Shown here: piece by piece, positions 11,880 through 23,000 of the stretch
Layout of the letters: every line of letters starts with the position of its first letter
Numbering within the stretch: position 1 is the stretch's first letter
Assembly: GCA_020152595.1 (NCBI GenBank)
Contig: JAIGNY010001448.1
Span: forward strand, 1,626,001 to 1,690,000
DNA from: Chiridota heheva
Lineage: Eukaryota; Echinodermata; Holothuroidea; Apodida; Chiridotidae
DNA length: 64,000 nucleotides
Direction of reading: 5' to 3'
The notes under the pieces: model-generated
What the model was told of the DNA's origin: nothing
Databases searched by the model: none
Seen by the model: the letters and a program-made list of their open reading frames with translations, nothing else
Position numbers and translations under genes: made by a program

Positions 11880-12014
11880 TCAACCCGCGACGAGTGTGCC
11901 ACCTTGAAAATCTATGCAGCATGATCCAGGAGGTGGCCCAGCGCATCACTGAAATGGAACAAGCCCGACTCTGCTGCTTGGAAGACAGAGGACCCTTCAA
12001 TATTCAGCCCTTGA
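11880..12014 (+). other. coding-like segment trapped between two MITEs
   Basis: This 135 bp spacer reads in one plus-strand frame as CHLENLCSMIQEVAQRITEM followed by EQARLCCLEDRGPFNIQPL, with a composition far more protein-like than its surroundings. MITE 1 and MITE 2 abut it directly. It could be the remnant of a host or transposon exon. I do not recognise a family. Confidence 0.35.
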
Positions 12015-12122
12015 TTAACCCTTGCTCTACCTCGTGGCGATATCATCACTGTTTTGGGTGCCTCATCTGACTCCGCCTCCCGAGTGCATTTTTATAAAAG
12101 TGCTGGTAAAGTAAAGTTTTAA
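12015..12122. mobile_element. piggyBac-type MITE 2 (100 bp) with TTAA flanks
   Basis: TTAA at 12015-12018, then CCCTTGCTCTACCTCGTGGC. The right end reads GTGCTGGTAAAGTAAAGT followed by TTAA at 12119-12122. The interior shares TGTTTTGGGTGCC and GACTCCGCCTCC with MITE 1. Same family as MITE 1 and the 3 kb copy. Confidence 0.75.
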
Positions 12123-12886
12123 CAACTGTCTGGCTAAGTCCAGTGTGGGGGCAATATTCACAATTTCTGGGTTCATTCGCATGCTTGGAGGCTACAAAGC
12201 CAGCAAGGTATTTACGGTGTGATGTAATGGGTTATTTTTGAATTACGAATACGATTAAAATAAATTTGTAAACAAGACAAGTAAACTTTTTCTTGCATTG
12301 GCTGTGTACGTTATTATTTTGGACAGATTCATAAGTTTTGAACGAAAAACTTGTTGGTAAACTGTACATCTGTAAATACACGCTGTTTTGTTTATATTAC
12401 GTGGTTTAGTTATTTCAGTTAACTAACGTTACCATTAGCCTCCGAATGATAGGAACCCAACTTTTGTCAGGTTTCCAAGCTCCTGCGGTTATACACAGTA
12501 GCTAAACAATGCATGAAGCTGGGCGGACAATAGATGTGGACGGACGACTGAACAGACGAACGAATGGTAAAGATGCTATGTCCCCTCTTCGACAACTTTG
12601 TTAGCGAGGGATAACAAAATGGTAAACAAAGCATTCAAAAATATTATTCCGTTGTTTCAATTGTAAAGAAACAAATAAAATCAGACTAGTTGTGATGTCA
12701 GCCTCAGATTCCTCAAAGTCTTGATATATTTTATCATTTTTTTGTCCTGCGATTTTTTGGCTGAAAACCCACTGGATATGTCAGGAATGTAGTAAAACAG
12801 AATTTTGTAAAGGTATAATTATATTTACAACCTGAAAAAGTTTTAGGAAAATAATTTAAATAGTTGAAAATGTACATAAATTTCCT
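12123..12886. other. spacer between MITE 2 and the 3 kb TTAA element
   Basis: Holds one dispersed repeat (12498-12610, listed separately). The rest is AT-rich with no gene seen. Confidence 0.4.
12498..12610. repeat. dispersed repeat, copy A
   Basis: From AGCTAAACAATGCATGAAGC through GGACGGAC and TGGTAAAGATGCTATGTCCC to CTTTGTTAGCGAGGG. A second copy in the same orientation is at 37456-37548. Family unknown. Confidence 0.65.
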
Positions 12887-13189
12887 TTAACCCTTAGCTC
12901 TACCACATGGCGATAATATCGCCGTTTTTTAAGTATCTTTTTCTAAAAATAAAATCGGTATCTTACCAAAATCCTATAGGGGTGCAAATAGTTCATTGCA
13001 AAGATCTTGGAAAGATCTTCCATAATATTGTATTTTTTTGGGGGAGGGGTCTATACTTAACATTTTTTGGGGGTAAATTTTGTCCAAACATTGCAGAAAT
13101 TAAAACTTTTTGTTTATATTGTACTAAAAAATAGTAATTGACAAATTGACAAAAATTGTTTACAAAATAAATTTAGATTGGTTTTTGGT

Positions 13190-13960
13190 TCCGATGCAAT
13201 AGCATCAGGAATTATTTTTGTAGCGATGTCGTGCATATCAATTTGTAGGCGGGGCCCAATCTAAAAAAATGCCTATATTTAACAACCGTATGTTTTGTTT
13301 CATATTTGGTACAGTTGTGATGTTTGCTAGTGTGTACATGTTCACAGTATAAAAGCTTTGAATTTCATCAATATGCATAGTGGGCAGGGCTGAAAAGAGA
13401 TTGTAAACACAATATCTAAAGAACAATAAACTGGATTCAAGTCATGTCATACACAGATTGCCTATAGTCCATAGATGTGCCCTATTGTTTTTGGTGGTGA
13501 TGTCATGCATATTAATAAGTAGGCAGGGCTTCATGTAAAATTTAAAATGCTCATATTACAACAACCACATATGTTTTGTTTTATATCTGGTACAATTATG
13601 TTTGCTAATGTGTACATGTTCATGGTACAAAAATGTTGAATTTTATTAGTATGTATAGTGGGCAGGGCTTAACATGATTTTGCTGAAAATAGCTTGTAAT
13701 CACAATTTATCTAAAGAATGATTAACTAGATTCAAGTCATATGTGATACACAGATAACCCATGGTCTGTGGATGTGCCTTATTGGTTTTGGTGGTGATAT
13801 TATGCATATTAATGTTTAGGCAGGGTTCAACATAAAATTCTTCAAATATGATACATGAGCAACCGTTTTGCATCAAACTTGCTTTGATAATCTTGTTAAT
13901 TCTTGTGCACATAGGTATTGTCTATTTCATTGATCTGCATCATGCATGGTGGTCGTGGTT
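13190..13960 (+). repeat. about 290-bp tandem satellite, about 2.7 units, inside the TTAA element
   Basis: Phase marks such as GATGTCGTGCATATCAATTT (13226), GATGTCATGCATATTAATAA (13499) and GATATTATGCATATTAATGT (13795) recur at 273 and 296 bp. Each unit also holds TATGTTTTGTTT, GTGTACATGTTCA, GTGGGCAGGGCT and CTGGATTCAAGTCAT blocks. The same family occurs on the opposite strand at 33.75-34.8 kb. Confidence 0.8.
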
Positions 13961-14293
13961 AATGAATAAATATCCTGGAACAAATATTTCATAATATGCA
14001 ATGACATGACAATTAATACGAAACTTGCAAATCAATCAGCATATGAAAAAAAGTATCGGAACCACAAAACATTTTGGTTCTGGTTTTATATAACTGACAG
14101 GTTTTATCTAATAAGATAGTCATAATTTTTTGAAAAATATATGGAATGTTGTGATTTTTGTTAAAAAAAAAAATTTGCTATATCAAAATGAAAAGTTTCA
14201 AATTCTAATGTGCTTTATGGATTGCTGCAATAAAGACATACGATAACTAACAAGGTATAGCTATGTAGAGTTAATCCCAATTCTTGTTTCAAA

Positions 14294-14476
14294 GTGAAAC
14301 TGAGGATGAGGAAGAGTCCGAGGCTTATCGACAGTGATGGAGCTCTTTTAATACCTGGACCCAACCCAGAAGAGGCCCAGGAAATATCAGAACCAACTGA
14401 AATGGATAGTTTTTTTTCTCTTCAAATTTCTAAAATCATGAGTACATTTTTAAAACTTCATGCTTACCAACATTAG
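14294..14476 (+). pseudogene. coding-like fragment, possible piggyBac transposase N-terminus
   Basis: A 60-codon frame reads KSPRLIDSDGALLIPGPNPE then EAQEISEPTEMDSFFSLQIS and ends KLHAYQH. The acidic lead and the pattern of a P/T-x-FF segment followed by an AYQ-like end resemble the region where piggyBac transposases begin their catalytic domain. It lies inside a TTAA element, which fits. The resemblance is weak and could be chance. Confidence 0.3.
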
Positions 14477-14726
14477 GCCTAGCTAGTGCGCATCCCTTGC
14501 AAAATGAAACAATATAATTTAGCTGGGATTATTTACTTGTAAGAATTATAAACAAGTAAATGGGTCACTAAAATCTGACGTGATAAACATCCTTTTTATT
14601 TAAAATTAAATGAAACTTTACAGACCAACCCCTAATTTATAGTGCAACAGTGCCCATATACCTATTTCCCCAAATCTCAATTCCATGTTGTGGCCAATTG
14701 AGTAGGATTAAAATTTTAAGGGAAAT

Positions 14727-14940
14727 GGGTCCAATGTTGGGGAAAGAGACCCATGTTGGGGGAAAGAGACCCATGTTGGGGGAAAGAGACCCATGTTGGG
14801 GAAAAGAGACCCATGTTGGGGGCAAGAGACCCATATTGGGGGCAAGAGACCCATGTTGGGGGCAAGAGACCCATGTTGGGGGCAAGAGACCCATGTTGGG
14901 GGCAAGAGACCCATGTTTGGGGCAAGAGACCCATGTTTCA
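14727..14940. repeat. 20-bp minisatellite, about 11 units
   Basis: The unit is ACCCATGTTGGGGGAAAGAG, changing to GGGGGCAAGAG in the right half. It lies inside the 3 kb TTAA element. Open frames across it on both strands are by-products of the repeat. Confidence 0.92.
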
Positions 14941-15925
14941 AGCAGTCCCATGTTGGGGTCTAAGCAGTCCCATTTAGGGGAAATCATTTTCTTTGAAACA
15001 ATTTGGATCCTAAAAAGGGGCCATATTTTTGGGGGATGGCATTACCCCTTGTCACCCCTCCCAATATAAAAAAAAAAAAAAAACCACCCCAACACCTTCC
15101 TGTACTTTCTTAAAACAGTTAAAATTGTATTTCTTATATTTTCCTGTATTTATACAAATTTGTTGACATTTCATGTGGTACCAACTGTTAGTGAAGGATA
15201 TCAAGTTTGGTAATGTCAACATGATTACTGATTGCTCTGAACCATTTTTGAGTACCTTTTCACTGACAATTTTTGATGGAATCAATAGTTTCTAAGAGAC
15301 ATTCAGCATAACCTAAATAAATCAAAAAATTTCAAAGCTCAATGGTTGAAATTGGGTCATAAACTAAAAATTAATGTGCATAATAAATGAGATAAATTTG
15401 CTAATTTGCATAACATTTTTATTGAAATAATGGTGTAAACATTTCCTTTTTACATTACATTAGTTTTGTGCATCATAGAAAGGAACAATGTATGTTTATG
15501 GGAAATTATAGTGTCAAATCCTATCAGATAGATCATTGACAAAATCAGAGGTCAATTTTAGGTCAAAAAATTTAAAATTGATGTATGAATTTTTCCTTGC
15601 TCCAAAGCAATCAAGAGTATCAAATAAAAGGTCATTCAACAATTCATCAATTCTATTTTCAATTTTTTTGTTTTTAATTAGCCACAAGAGAGCAGAATAT
15701 CACAAAGATAGCAGTATTACGACATCTAATAATCTAAATTAATGACCTCATATGCATAAATTTGCATATTCAACCAGAAAATTATGGAAACCATCGTAAA
15801 GTCCAAAGTCTTAGCTTTCATCTAACATAAACTTGTTACAGTAGAAAATAAATTGGTGAAAAAGCCTCCTTTCCAAAATATTAAAATAACACTAATCTTA
15901 AATGCTCTGGTAGAGTAAGGGTTAA

Positions 15926-16848
15926 ATATACATTAACAATTGTTAGAAATGTGAGAATTAGGGCACCTACCTTCACATTAGGCTTATTACACCAGTCATT
16001 TTTTCATATATAAGACAGAGTTCCAACCTAAATATCTTCTTAACAAATAAGATTCTTCGCTATTTTGTGTCTTTTAGGGTCCTCTATCATATAAGATGGT
16101 GCTTGCTTGGCCACTGAACTAATCCTTTAACAAATGCTTTTTCTGGAGAAAGCTTTTATCAACGAGAGGAAATTGAACTGTTCCCAACACATCTTGAAAG
16201 GGTTATTTTATAATTGTTAAGTTATCAAATCTGGTAGGACACCATCATGGCATTCCGCCAATGGCATTCCGCCATGATAATTTCCTTATTTGGTGCTTCT
16301 CTATTGAATAATTGACATTTAGGCAAGTCTGAGCATCTGATGGTCTTGAAGTGCCCATCAATGAGGCACACAATGAAAGTGTATTTCTTATCCACTAGTC
16401 ACTTGAAACATAAAACGGTTTCTCATTTAAAATAAGAAACAGTAATTTCTACAAAGTGCTAAATGAATTGCAGTATTAGGTACACCAAATCATGCCTTTT
16501 ATTAGAAAAGGAAATAACCTCTTCAGAAAAAGACCAATATTAACATGTCTGGTGTTTTTCTGTGTTAGATAAATTTCCTGTAATAAAATAACATGAGGTC
16601 AATTCAGATAAATGTTCCCCTAAAATGCATCATGTGTGGAAAATCTATGATGATGGATAAGTCACTTTCTCAAGCAGTTTGATATCACTCCTCCCGGTCA
16701 AACATCAACATCTACGGAGGGAAAGAATTTGTATCAGCCACCAATCGAAGCTTCCTTTTCACACACAGCTATATCAATACTCGGCTCTATCAAGTACCAA
16801 TACTCTTCATGTAATCAACCTGTCTCTTCATGTAATCAAGCCGTCTCT
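15926..16848 (-). other. XPO5 3' UTR and the stretch beyond it
   Basis: The region downstream of the XPO5 stop. A possible minus-strand AATAAA is at 16498-16503, about 350 bp after the stop. Around 16245-16290 an imperfect palindrome (ATCATGGC...GCCATGAT) encloses two copies of ATGGCATTCCGCC. No other gene is seen. Confidence 0.4.
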
Positions 16849-17004
16849 TCAGTCTCCAGAATCAGCAAAGAGTGCCACCATTCCCAGGTCCCTGCTGTTA
16901 ATTGTTACATCCTGTAATGCACCAGCTTTCATCTTCGGAGGTTTGTACATAGGTGGAAGGTCCATTATATCAACCTGTCTTCGGTGTTGTGAACTTACAG
17001 GCTC
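16849..17004 (-). CDS. XPO5: XPO5 terminal coding exon
   Basis: Acceptor TTATTTGCAG|GAGCC, stop TGA at 16849-16851. 51 residues: EPVSSQHRRQVDIMDLPPMY, then KPPKMKAGALQD and an end of MVALFADSGD. It matches GEQFRKEVHIKNLPSLFKKTKP and the acidic or glycine-rich tail of vertebrate XPO5. Confidence 0.93.
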   Translation of the reverse strand, partial: EPVSSQHRRQVDIMDLPPMYKPPKMKAGALQDVTINSRDLGMVALFADSGD

Positions 17005-20000
17005 CTGCAAATAAAATGATAGACTAATCAATTCAAGCAAGAAATGCTGTAGCTCAGTGGTTAAGGAGTCATGCTCATATTCAAGAGGTATCGAGTTCGA
17101 TTCCCGTCGTGAGCGCTACATTGTGTCCTTGAGCAAGACACTTTACTCTTCTTGCTCCAGTCCACTCAGCTGTAAAATGAGTACCAGCACTGCTGGGGAG
17201 TTAAATCTGTGATGGACTGGCATCCTGCCAGGGGGAGTAATGCACTCTCATCCGCTTGCGCCATGGAAACCGGGGATAAACACAGACTCAATGAGCCTAT
17301 TTGCTCGGATGGATTTAGCTTTCTTAATCAATTCTACTGTATCACATTTTTAGTTACAACTTTAGCGTGTTTTCAAACCAACAAGAGTATGAAGACTATG
17401 TAAATCAATGAAAGCTATTCAATTCATAGTATTCTTCTTGTAGCTATAATATGGGTACCCTTTAAATAAGATGAATATGCTACATCCTCCATTACCCAAT
17501 ATTGTGGGTGATGGATTAAAGTCACGTTTTTGTCAGTCAAAGTGATGACTTACATGACCAACTTATAAATTTGATGCATCATTCTAACAACAGTAAGAAT
17601 CTTAAGCAAACTTACTGCAACAATGCCCTCAACAAGTTTCTTGAACGCATCTTTTCTTTTCTTCTCAGGAATGTGTTTATTATGAATGTTTTCCAGAACG
17701 AAACGTCTCGTAAATACTTCCACCTCATTAGGTTTGTTCCCAGGTATGTCACATAGCACCTTCTCTACTGCTGCAAACTGGGGTCGCTGATTAGGAAACC
17801 AGAAAACAAAATTGTTATGAGTTTTCATGCAAAACAATTTGAGAATAATACCGTTTTGTTGAACAACAGTATGTGCTGAATTTATTGTCAAGTTATATTT
17901 TGCCCCACACATGATAAATATTAACAAGATCAATGTTCATGAACCTCTGTGACTTCTGTCAATCAATGCCAAGTTGGAATAAAATCAGATCTTACAATGT
18001 TCCTACCACTCGTCGATTTTGAATAAATACGTAAGACATATCTAAAATGTAGTCTATAAGGTTCTTTTTTCAGCAATCAATAATCTATTGAACTTTCCTA
18101 TGCATGAATATTAATGCAGACATTGGTTTAAGTATCCATCCTACCAACTTGAATGAAATTGGATACATGTGGAGTTATTCTACATTAAAGCCAGATTTAC
18201 CCCGCTAAGCGTAGCGGGATATTTAGGAAAATTATACTTACCTTCCATGCTATAAATATGCAATCTGGTCACATGACCTGATTCTATCGCACTTCAACCA
18301 ACCTTCGAAACGTAGTTACCAGCCCAGTCCTGATCTCCATATTACCTCTACTAACCCTCACTTAACATTCCACCGAGGCCTGAGCGAGAGAGGAGGCAGG
18401 CTGGGATGCATTAAAGATAAGTATAACTCTTGTAAATATCCCAGCTACACTTAGCTAGGTAAATTTACTTCTATTTATACCTTACCTTCCATGCTATAAA
18501 TAGCAATTAGATTGCAACCGAGGATAGGAAGGAAGGAAATTTAGGTCGCAGCACAATTTTCCAAAGGCTGGTACTAAAACCCGACTAGTCTTATTCTGCT
18601 TTAAAGACAAAACTCCTTCAACTCTTAAGGACGAAAGACCTCCGAATAGGAACTATCAAAAATAGTAACCCACTGCTATTTATGACAAGAGAACAGAGAG
18701 CACTCTGTTGAGAATAACCGAGGTAAAACGTCTACAGAACAAAGGTTAATCATCCGCGAAACATGCAAACATAATCCGTTAGAGAACAGAATCAAACTGT
18801 AAACAATGCTCAAAACGCCATGACAAAAACTCACCAGGCTCATCAGAGGACCAGAGCGGTTTAGGGATCAAACCGTCTGTTAAGTTAAACTAAGCAAAAG
18901 CTGCCAGAACCGCGGCAGAACCGTGTTAGTAATACATAAACAAAATAAAGGTGCCAAAGATCGGCAAAATTCCGTTAGTAAAACAACGAAAAAACAATCG
19001 CCAAAACAACAGCAAAGTTTCCTTAGTAGGAATAAATTAAATAAAAAGAGCCTGAACAATGGCCAAAATTTTCGTTAGTAAAAAGAAACGAATTAAATGT
19101 GCCAGAACAGCGACAAAAATTCGTTAGTGAGCGAATAAGACGTTAAGAAATTTTAGGTAATAACTCCAACAGAACGTGAATAATTGTAAACAGGATTCAC
19201 CTCAAGAAAGGGGTAGTCCTCCTTTTGAAAGAACGGTCCTTGCAACTCCGCCTTGATAGTCTGGTATATCCTTCAGATATGCGGAGACGAACGTGGCTAG
19301 TGTTTCCATACTGCAGCACAAAGAATCTTGTTAAGGGAAACCCCACCAAAAAGCGCAATTGATGTAGCTATGCCTCGTACCTGATGTGCCTTAACCGAAC
19401 ATTACGTGAATAACGTGGATTTATTGTACCTGATTGCCTGAACAATCCAGCGTGAAATCGTATCACGCGAGACGGCGCGATGTGGATTTTGTAAGGACAC
19501 GAATAAGGCGGTGACATCATTCCAAAAGGATGTGTACGTTTAATACATTGTTTGAGACATCGAACGGGGCATCAGGCCTTGTCCTCTGCTGTGTCAGAAA
19601 ACATAGCGAGCGACGGAAGGAAAACAGTTCCGGTAAAAACTCATTGTCTGATTCTTGGCTAAGAAGGCCGGGTCAGGCACGAGTCGAAGTGCCCCTAATT
19701 CAAAGATATTACCCTCGTTAAGCGAAAGCGAGTGATGGCGCATCTGCGTCTAGCAGAGGCCGTGGAGAGTAAAACTTCCGTTTCCATCGTCAGTTCCTTG
19801 AGTGGACATTCTGGCAAAGGCTCAATCAGAGCCCGTCCTAATGGTCTAAAGAACCACCTGCATATCCCAAGGGACTGAAGGTCTTTGTAAGAACATTCCT
19901 TTAATCAATCTATCCAGAGGGTGTGCCTTGGTGACAGTCAAGCCATCTAGAAAACCCTGGTGGATAGATGCTATGGCTATCCTGAACCCCTTCCCTTGAC

Positions 20001-23000
20001 TGTATTGATGGATTTATACAGTTTAAATGGACCAACAAAAAATCCGCTATGTCACCAAAAGTGGAGAAACCGATCTATCCTGGCACAAGTCTGGAAGCAT
20101 ACATCCTCAAAGTGGAAGACCTCCGGCTTCGGGCTGCCATTTGGGCAGCTGCCTTCAAAAGACCCTGTGACACAAAGGATTCACGGATAGAGGCCACACA
20201 GTCAAATGGAGTGCTCTTGGATCGTGATACATCACGATCCAAAAGCAGGAAGAAAGGATGGCAGGAAGAGGACCTCGTCCAGTATCTTGTAGGATACTGG
20301 GTCTTATCTAGTGCGGTCTGCATCGTTGATGCGGCACTGGGGACGGGCTGAACCAGGGCGGCGGGAGGATTCCCCGTTCTGTGGGTGGTCCCGTGCCATG
20401 GGTGTGTATGGAGTCTCTCCCATATCATCCAAAAAATCGATTTCCTCTCCCGAGGAATAGATGTCGAGGGCATCCTCCTTCGAGACCTCAGGGTCGGGGA
20501 ATTTCATGTCGCGGCAGTGGCAGCTGCCACGGGGCGGGGTGCAGGAGGCAGTAGCCTCCGCTCCAGCGCCTGGGACACTAAAGTCTCAAGTGTTTTCTTG
20601 AGTGTTTCCTGGAAGGTGGGATCCTCGAGGGGGTTTCCCTGTGTCGCTTTCTTCACCTACGCCTGGGTTCAGGGGAGGATGAGGAAGAAAAAGAGGAGGA
20701 AGAGGACTGGTGACGTCGACTGTCCCCTCTTGTATGCACTATCCCCTTCCCTGTCTCTCCTCCGGGGTCTGCCTCGTTCAGGAGACCTCATCAGGGGGAC
20801 AGAAGGGTTGAGCTCTGCCACAGTGTTTGGCACCACTGGGGTACGTGTTAGCATACACCTACTCAGCTGTGGGGGCCCGTCGTCGGGTGCCTTGCTGAGA
20901 GTGGGCGGTGGCCCTGCCTCCCAGGCGGGAGGGGGCTGCAGATTAAGCCTAGGTGGCGGTGGCTGCGGGAAGGGGGAGGGGAGGGGGAAGACGAAGACGG
21001 CCTATCTGACCGCCGCTTCTCCACTCTCTCAGCCGCTTTTTGAAAGTGCCTGTCGCAGTGCAGTCTGTGCTCCGACTACACCGCTTGATCCCAGTCGCTG
21101 CATAGAGTACAAGGGTTGGACTGGCAGCATAATCTACACACGTAACACGTGAGATGGATGTCACCGGAGTGTAATTTAAAGAAGTGTTTACATCCTATGC
21201 ATCGCGGGACATCTTGGGTGCGTAACGCACAAACACTCGGGGACCTGTCCTCCGTGTCCATGATACTGGTGAAAATATTTGCGGAACTGTAATGTTCAAC
21301 ACAGACAATCTTATTGATGGCGTTCACATGGCCGTGGATCTGTGTAGCTAATGTCTACGGACCAGGAAGAAAATAGCTCTCGTGGTGCTATACTTCTTGC
21401 GAAGATTGTCACTTGTCACCTGACCACGTAGCTAGTGGGTGTATTTCCAAATTAATCGTACAGAGTACGTTATTCCGTTACAAAACTATGGAGCCGTACA
21501 GACCTGTTCACTGGAGCCGTATGGACCCGTGGGTCACGGAGCCGTACGGGCTGTGGAGCCGTCCAATTGACCCATACAGACCCGTAAACATGGGCTGTGG
21601 AGCCGTCCAATGGACTTGTATGGAGCCATAAACACAGACCGTGGAGCCATATGGAACCATCTAATGGACCCGTGCGAACCGTGAACACGGGCCGTGGAAC
21701 CGTATGGATCCGATCACCCGAGCTGTACGGACGAGAAAGGACCTGTGAAATCACTTGTGACTCACGTATAACCCCTTTGGGCACCGCCTTTATGTGGCCC
21801 TACCGGTCCCTATCGTGGAACTGTGGACAATCCACATCTCAGTAATCTTATCAAGAAGGGGTGCTTCTTTATAGTGGTTTATTCTAAGTGACGTCTAGGA
21901 CGCCACTAAGCTTATCAATATAGACTCAGGTAAACGTCTAATATACTGCACCCGTAGCCCTCCCAACTTAGTATCTATTGAGTCAGAGGCCTCCAGGGAA
22001 TTAATCAGGAAAAATTTAACAAAGTAAACTACAAACACAGGCCTCCACGACTCAGTAATCTATCAAGGTGAAGTGTTAGTAGAGGTAATATGGAGGTCAG
22101 AACTGGGCTGGTAACTACGTTTTTAAGGTCGGTTAGAAGTGCGTTAGAATCAGGTCATGTGACCAGATTGCATATTTTAGCATGGAAGGTAAGGTATAAC
22201 TAGAAGTTAATTTCATTGGTTGATATTCATATAACCAACAGAAGTGTTAGGATACATATACAGATTATACTTCCAAAAACTATAAAAACTAGATATCATC
22301 AAAATTCTTGTCAACGTGTATAAGTGCATCTTTACCAATTCTTCATAGTGCCACAGGCCTTTGGTAGTGAGAGCTGCCTTGCATGCATCATGCTGACCAT
22401 GAATCGTCAAGCCCCTCAGTACAGCAGTGAAGAGTTGACAAGCACCATCTGGTAACAATGGACGTTCCGGTTGATTTATAACCTGAGATAAAAGAAACAT
22501 CTCTTATCAAATTGCCTCTTCATAACCATTACCTTCAAACTATGCCATTTAAAGGTGCATTGTGAAAGCAGTGATGCACTCGGTTCCAATTCTGCTCTTC
22601 TTTTATCAAGTATCACATACTTCATAAAGATACTTGGTAAGAATTTCAATATTTGACTGAGAGTGAAGATTTTTGATATGCAAAAAGATATGACATTTTT
22701 ATTATATCAAAATTTCTGATCTTTTGATATTTTGTCAGTTTAAATTCTTCTTTTATGGCTGCCATTTGCAATGACTCAGTTTTATGGATTAAATCAGAAT
22801 GAACTAATTTCACTAAAGGCATCATGGCAGAGGATCAAATTCCATGGATCAATATTGCAAAGTTAACCAGTTAGACTGAAGTTAAGTGTAGTGCAGGTCA
22901 CTTTTCCTGGGCAATCAAGGTTGCTTTTAATCCTTGTCAGATTGAAAGACTGAAATTGAATAAAGTACAGGTACCATTCCCATAAAGGTTGGGTAATAAT

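Larger units (their letters stand above)
12887..15925. mobile_element. 3.0 kb piggyBac-type element with TTAA target duplications
   Basis: The left end is TTAA (12887-12890) followed by CCCTTAGCTCTACCACATGG. The right end is CTCTGGTAGAGTAAGGG followed by TTAA (15922-15925). The termini are inverted repeats of one another (CCCTTA-CTCTACC), and TTAA duplication is the hallmark of the piggyBac superfamily. Just inside the left end, GGCGATAATATCGCC is a near-perfect palindrome. The interior has no intact transposase; it carries about three units of a ~290 bp satellite, a coding-like scrap at 14294 and a 20 bp minisatellite. It is probably a non-autonomous or decayed copy that acquired repeats. 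Confidence 0.75.
18196..22209 (-). mobile_element. DIRS-like element, copy 1 (4.0 kb)
   Basis: The left end TTTACCCCGCTAAGCGTAGC and the right end (minus-strand reading TAACTTCTAGTTATACCTTA) are outer parts of inverted terminal repeats. Inside both is the same TTACCTTCCATGCTATAAAT / TATGCAATCTGGTCACATGA block, about 150 bp in inverted orientation. Next to the left repeat, the segment around 18417-18500 is complementary to both outer ends joined together: the internal complementary region that characterises DIRS retroelements. Coding remnants are on the minus strand: an N-terminal zinc finger, an acidic region and a tyrosine recombinase. No reverse transcriptase is visible. Lies in the XPO5 intron after exon 23, in the same orientation as the gene. 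Confidence 0.75.

Noticed and set aside
14637..15069. Overlapping 70-140 codon frames on both strands
   Set aside because: They are by-products of the 20 bp ACCCATGTTGGGGGAAAGAG minisatellite.
17045..17120. Possible functional tRNA gene
   Set aside because: A and B boxes are present, but the rest does not fold as a complete tRNA. The body continues into a SINE with an L2-like tail.
20385..21152. 255-codon plus-strand open frame in the GC-rich part of DIRS-like copy 1
   Set aside because: It is antisense to the zinc-finger and acidic coding remnants. Composition (S, R, G, L rich) fits a shadow of GC-rich DNA.
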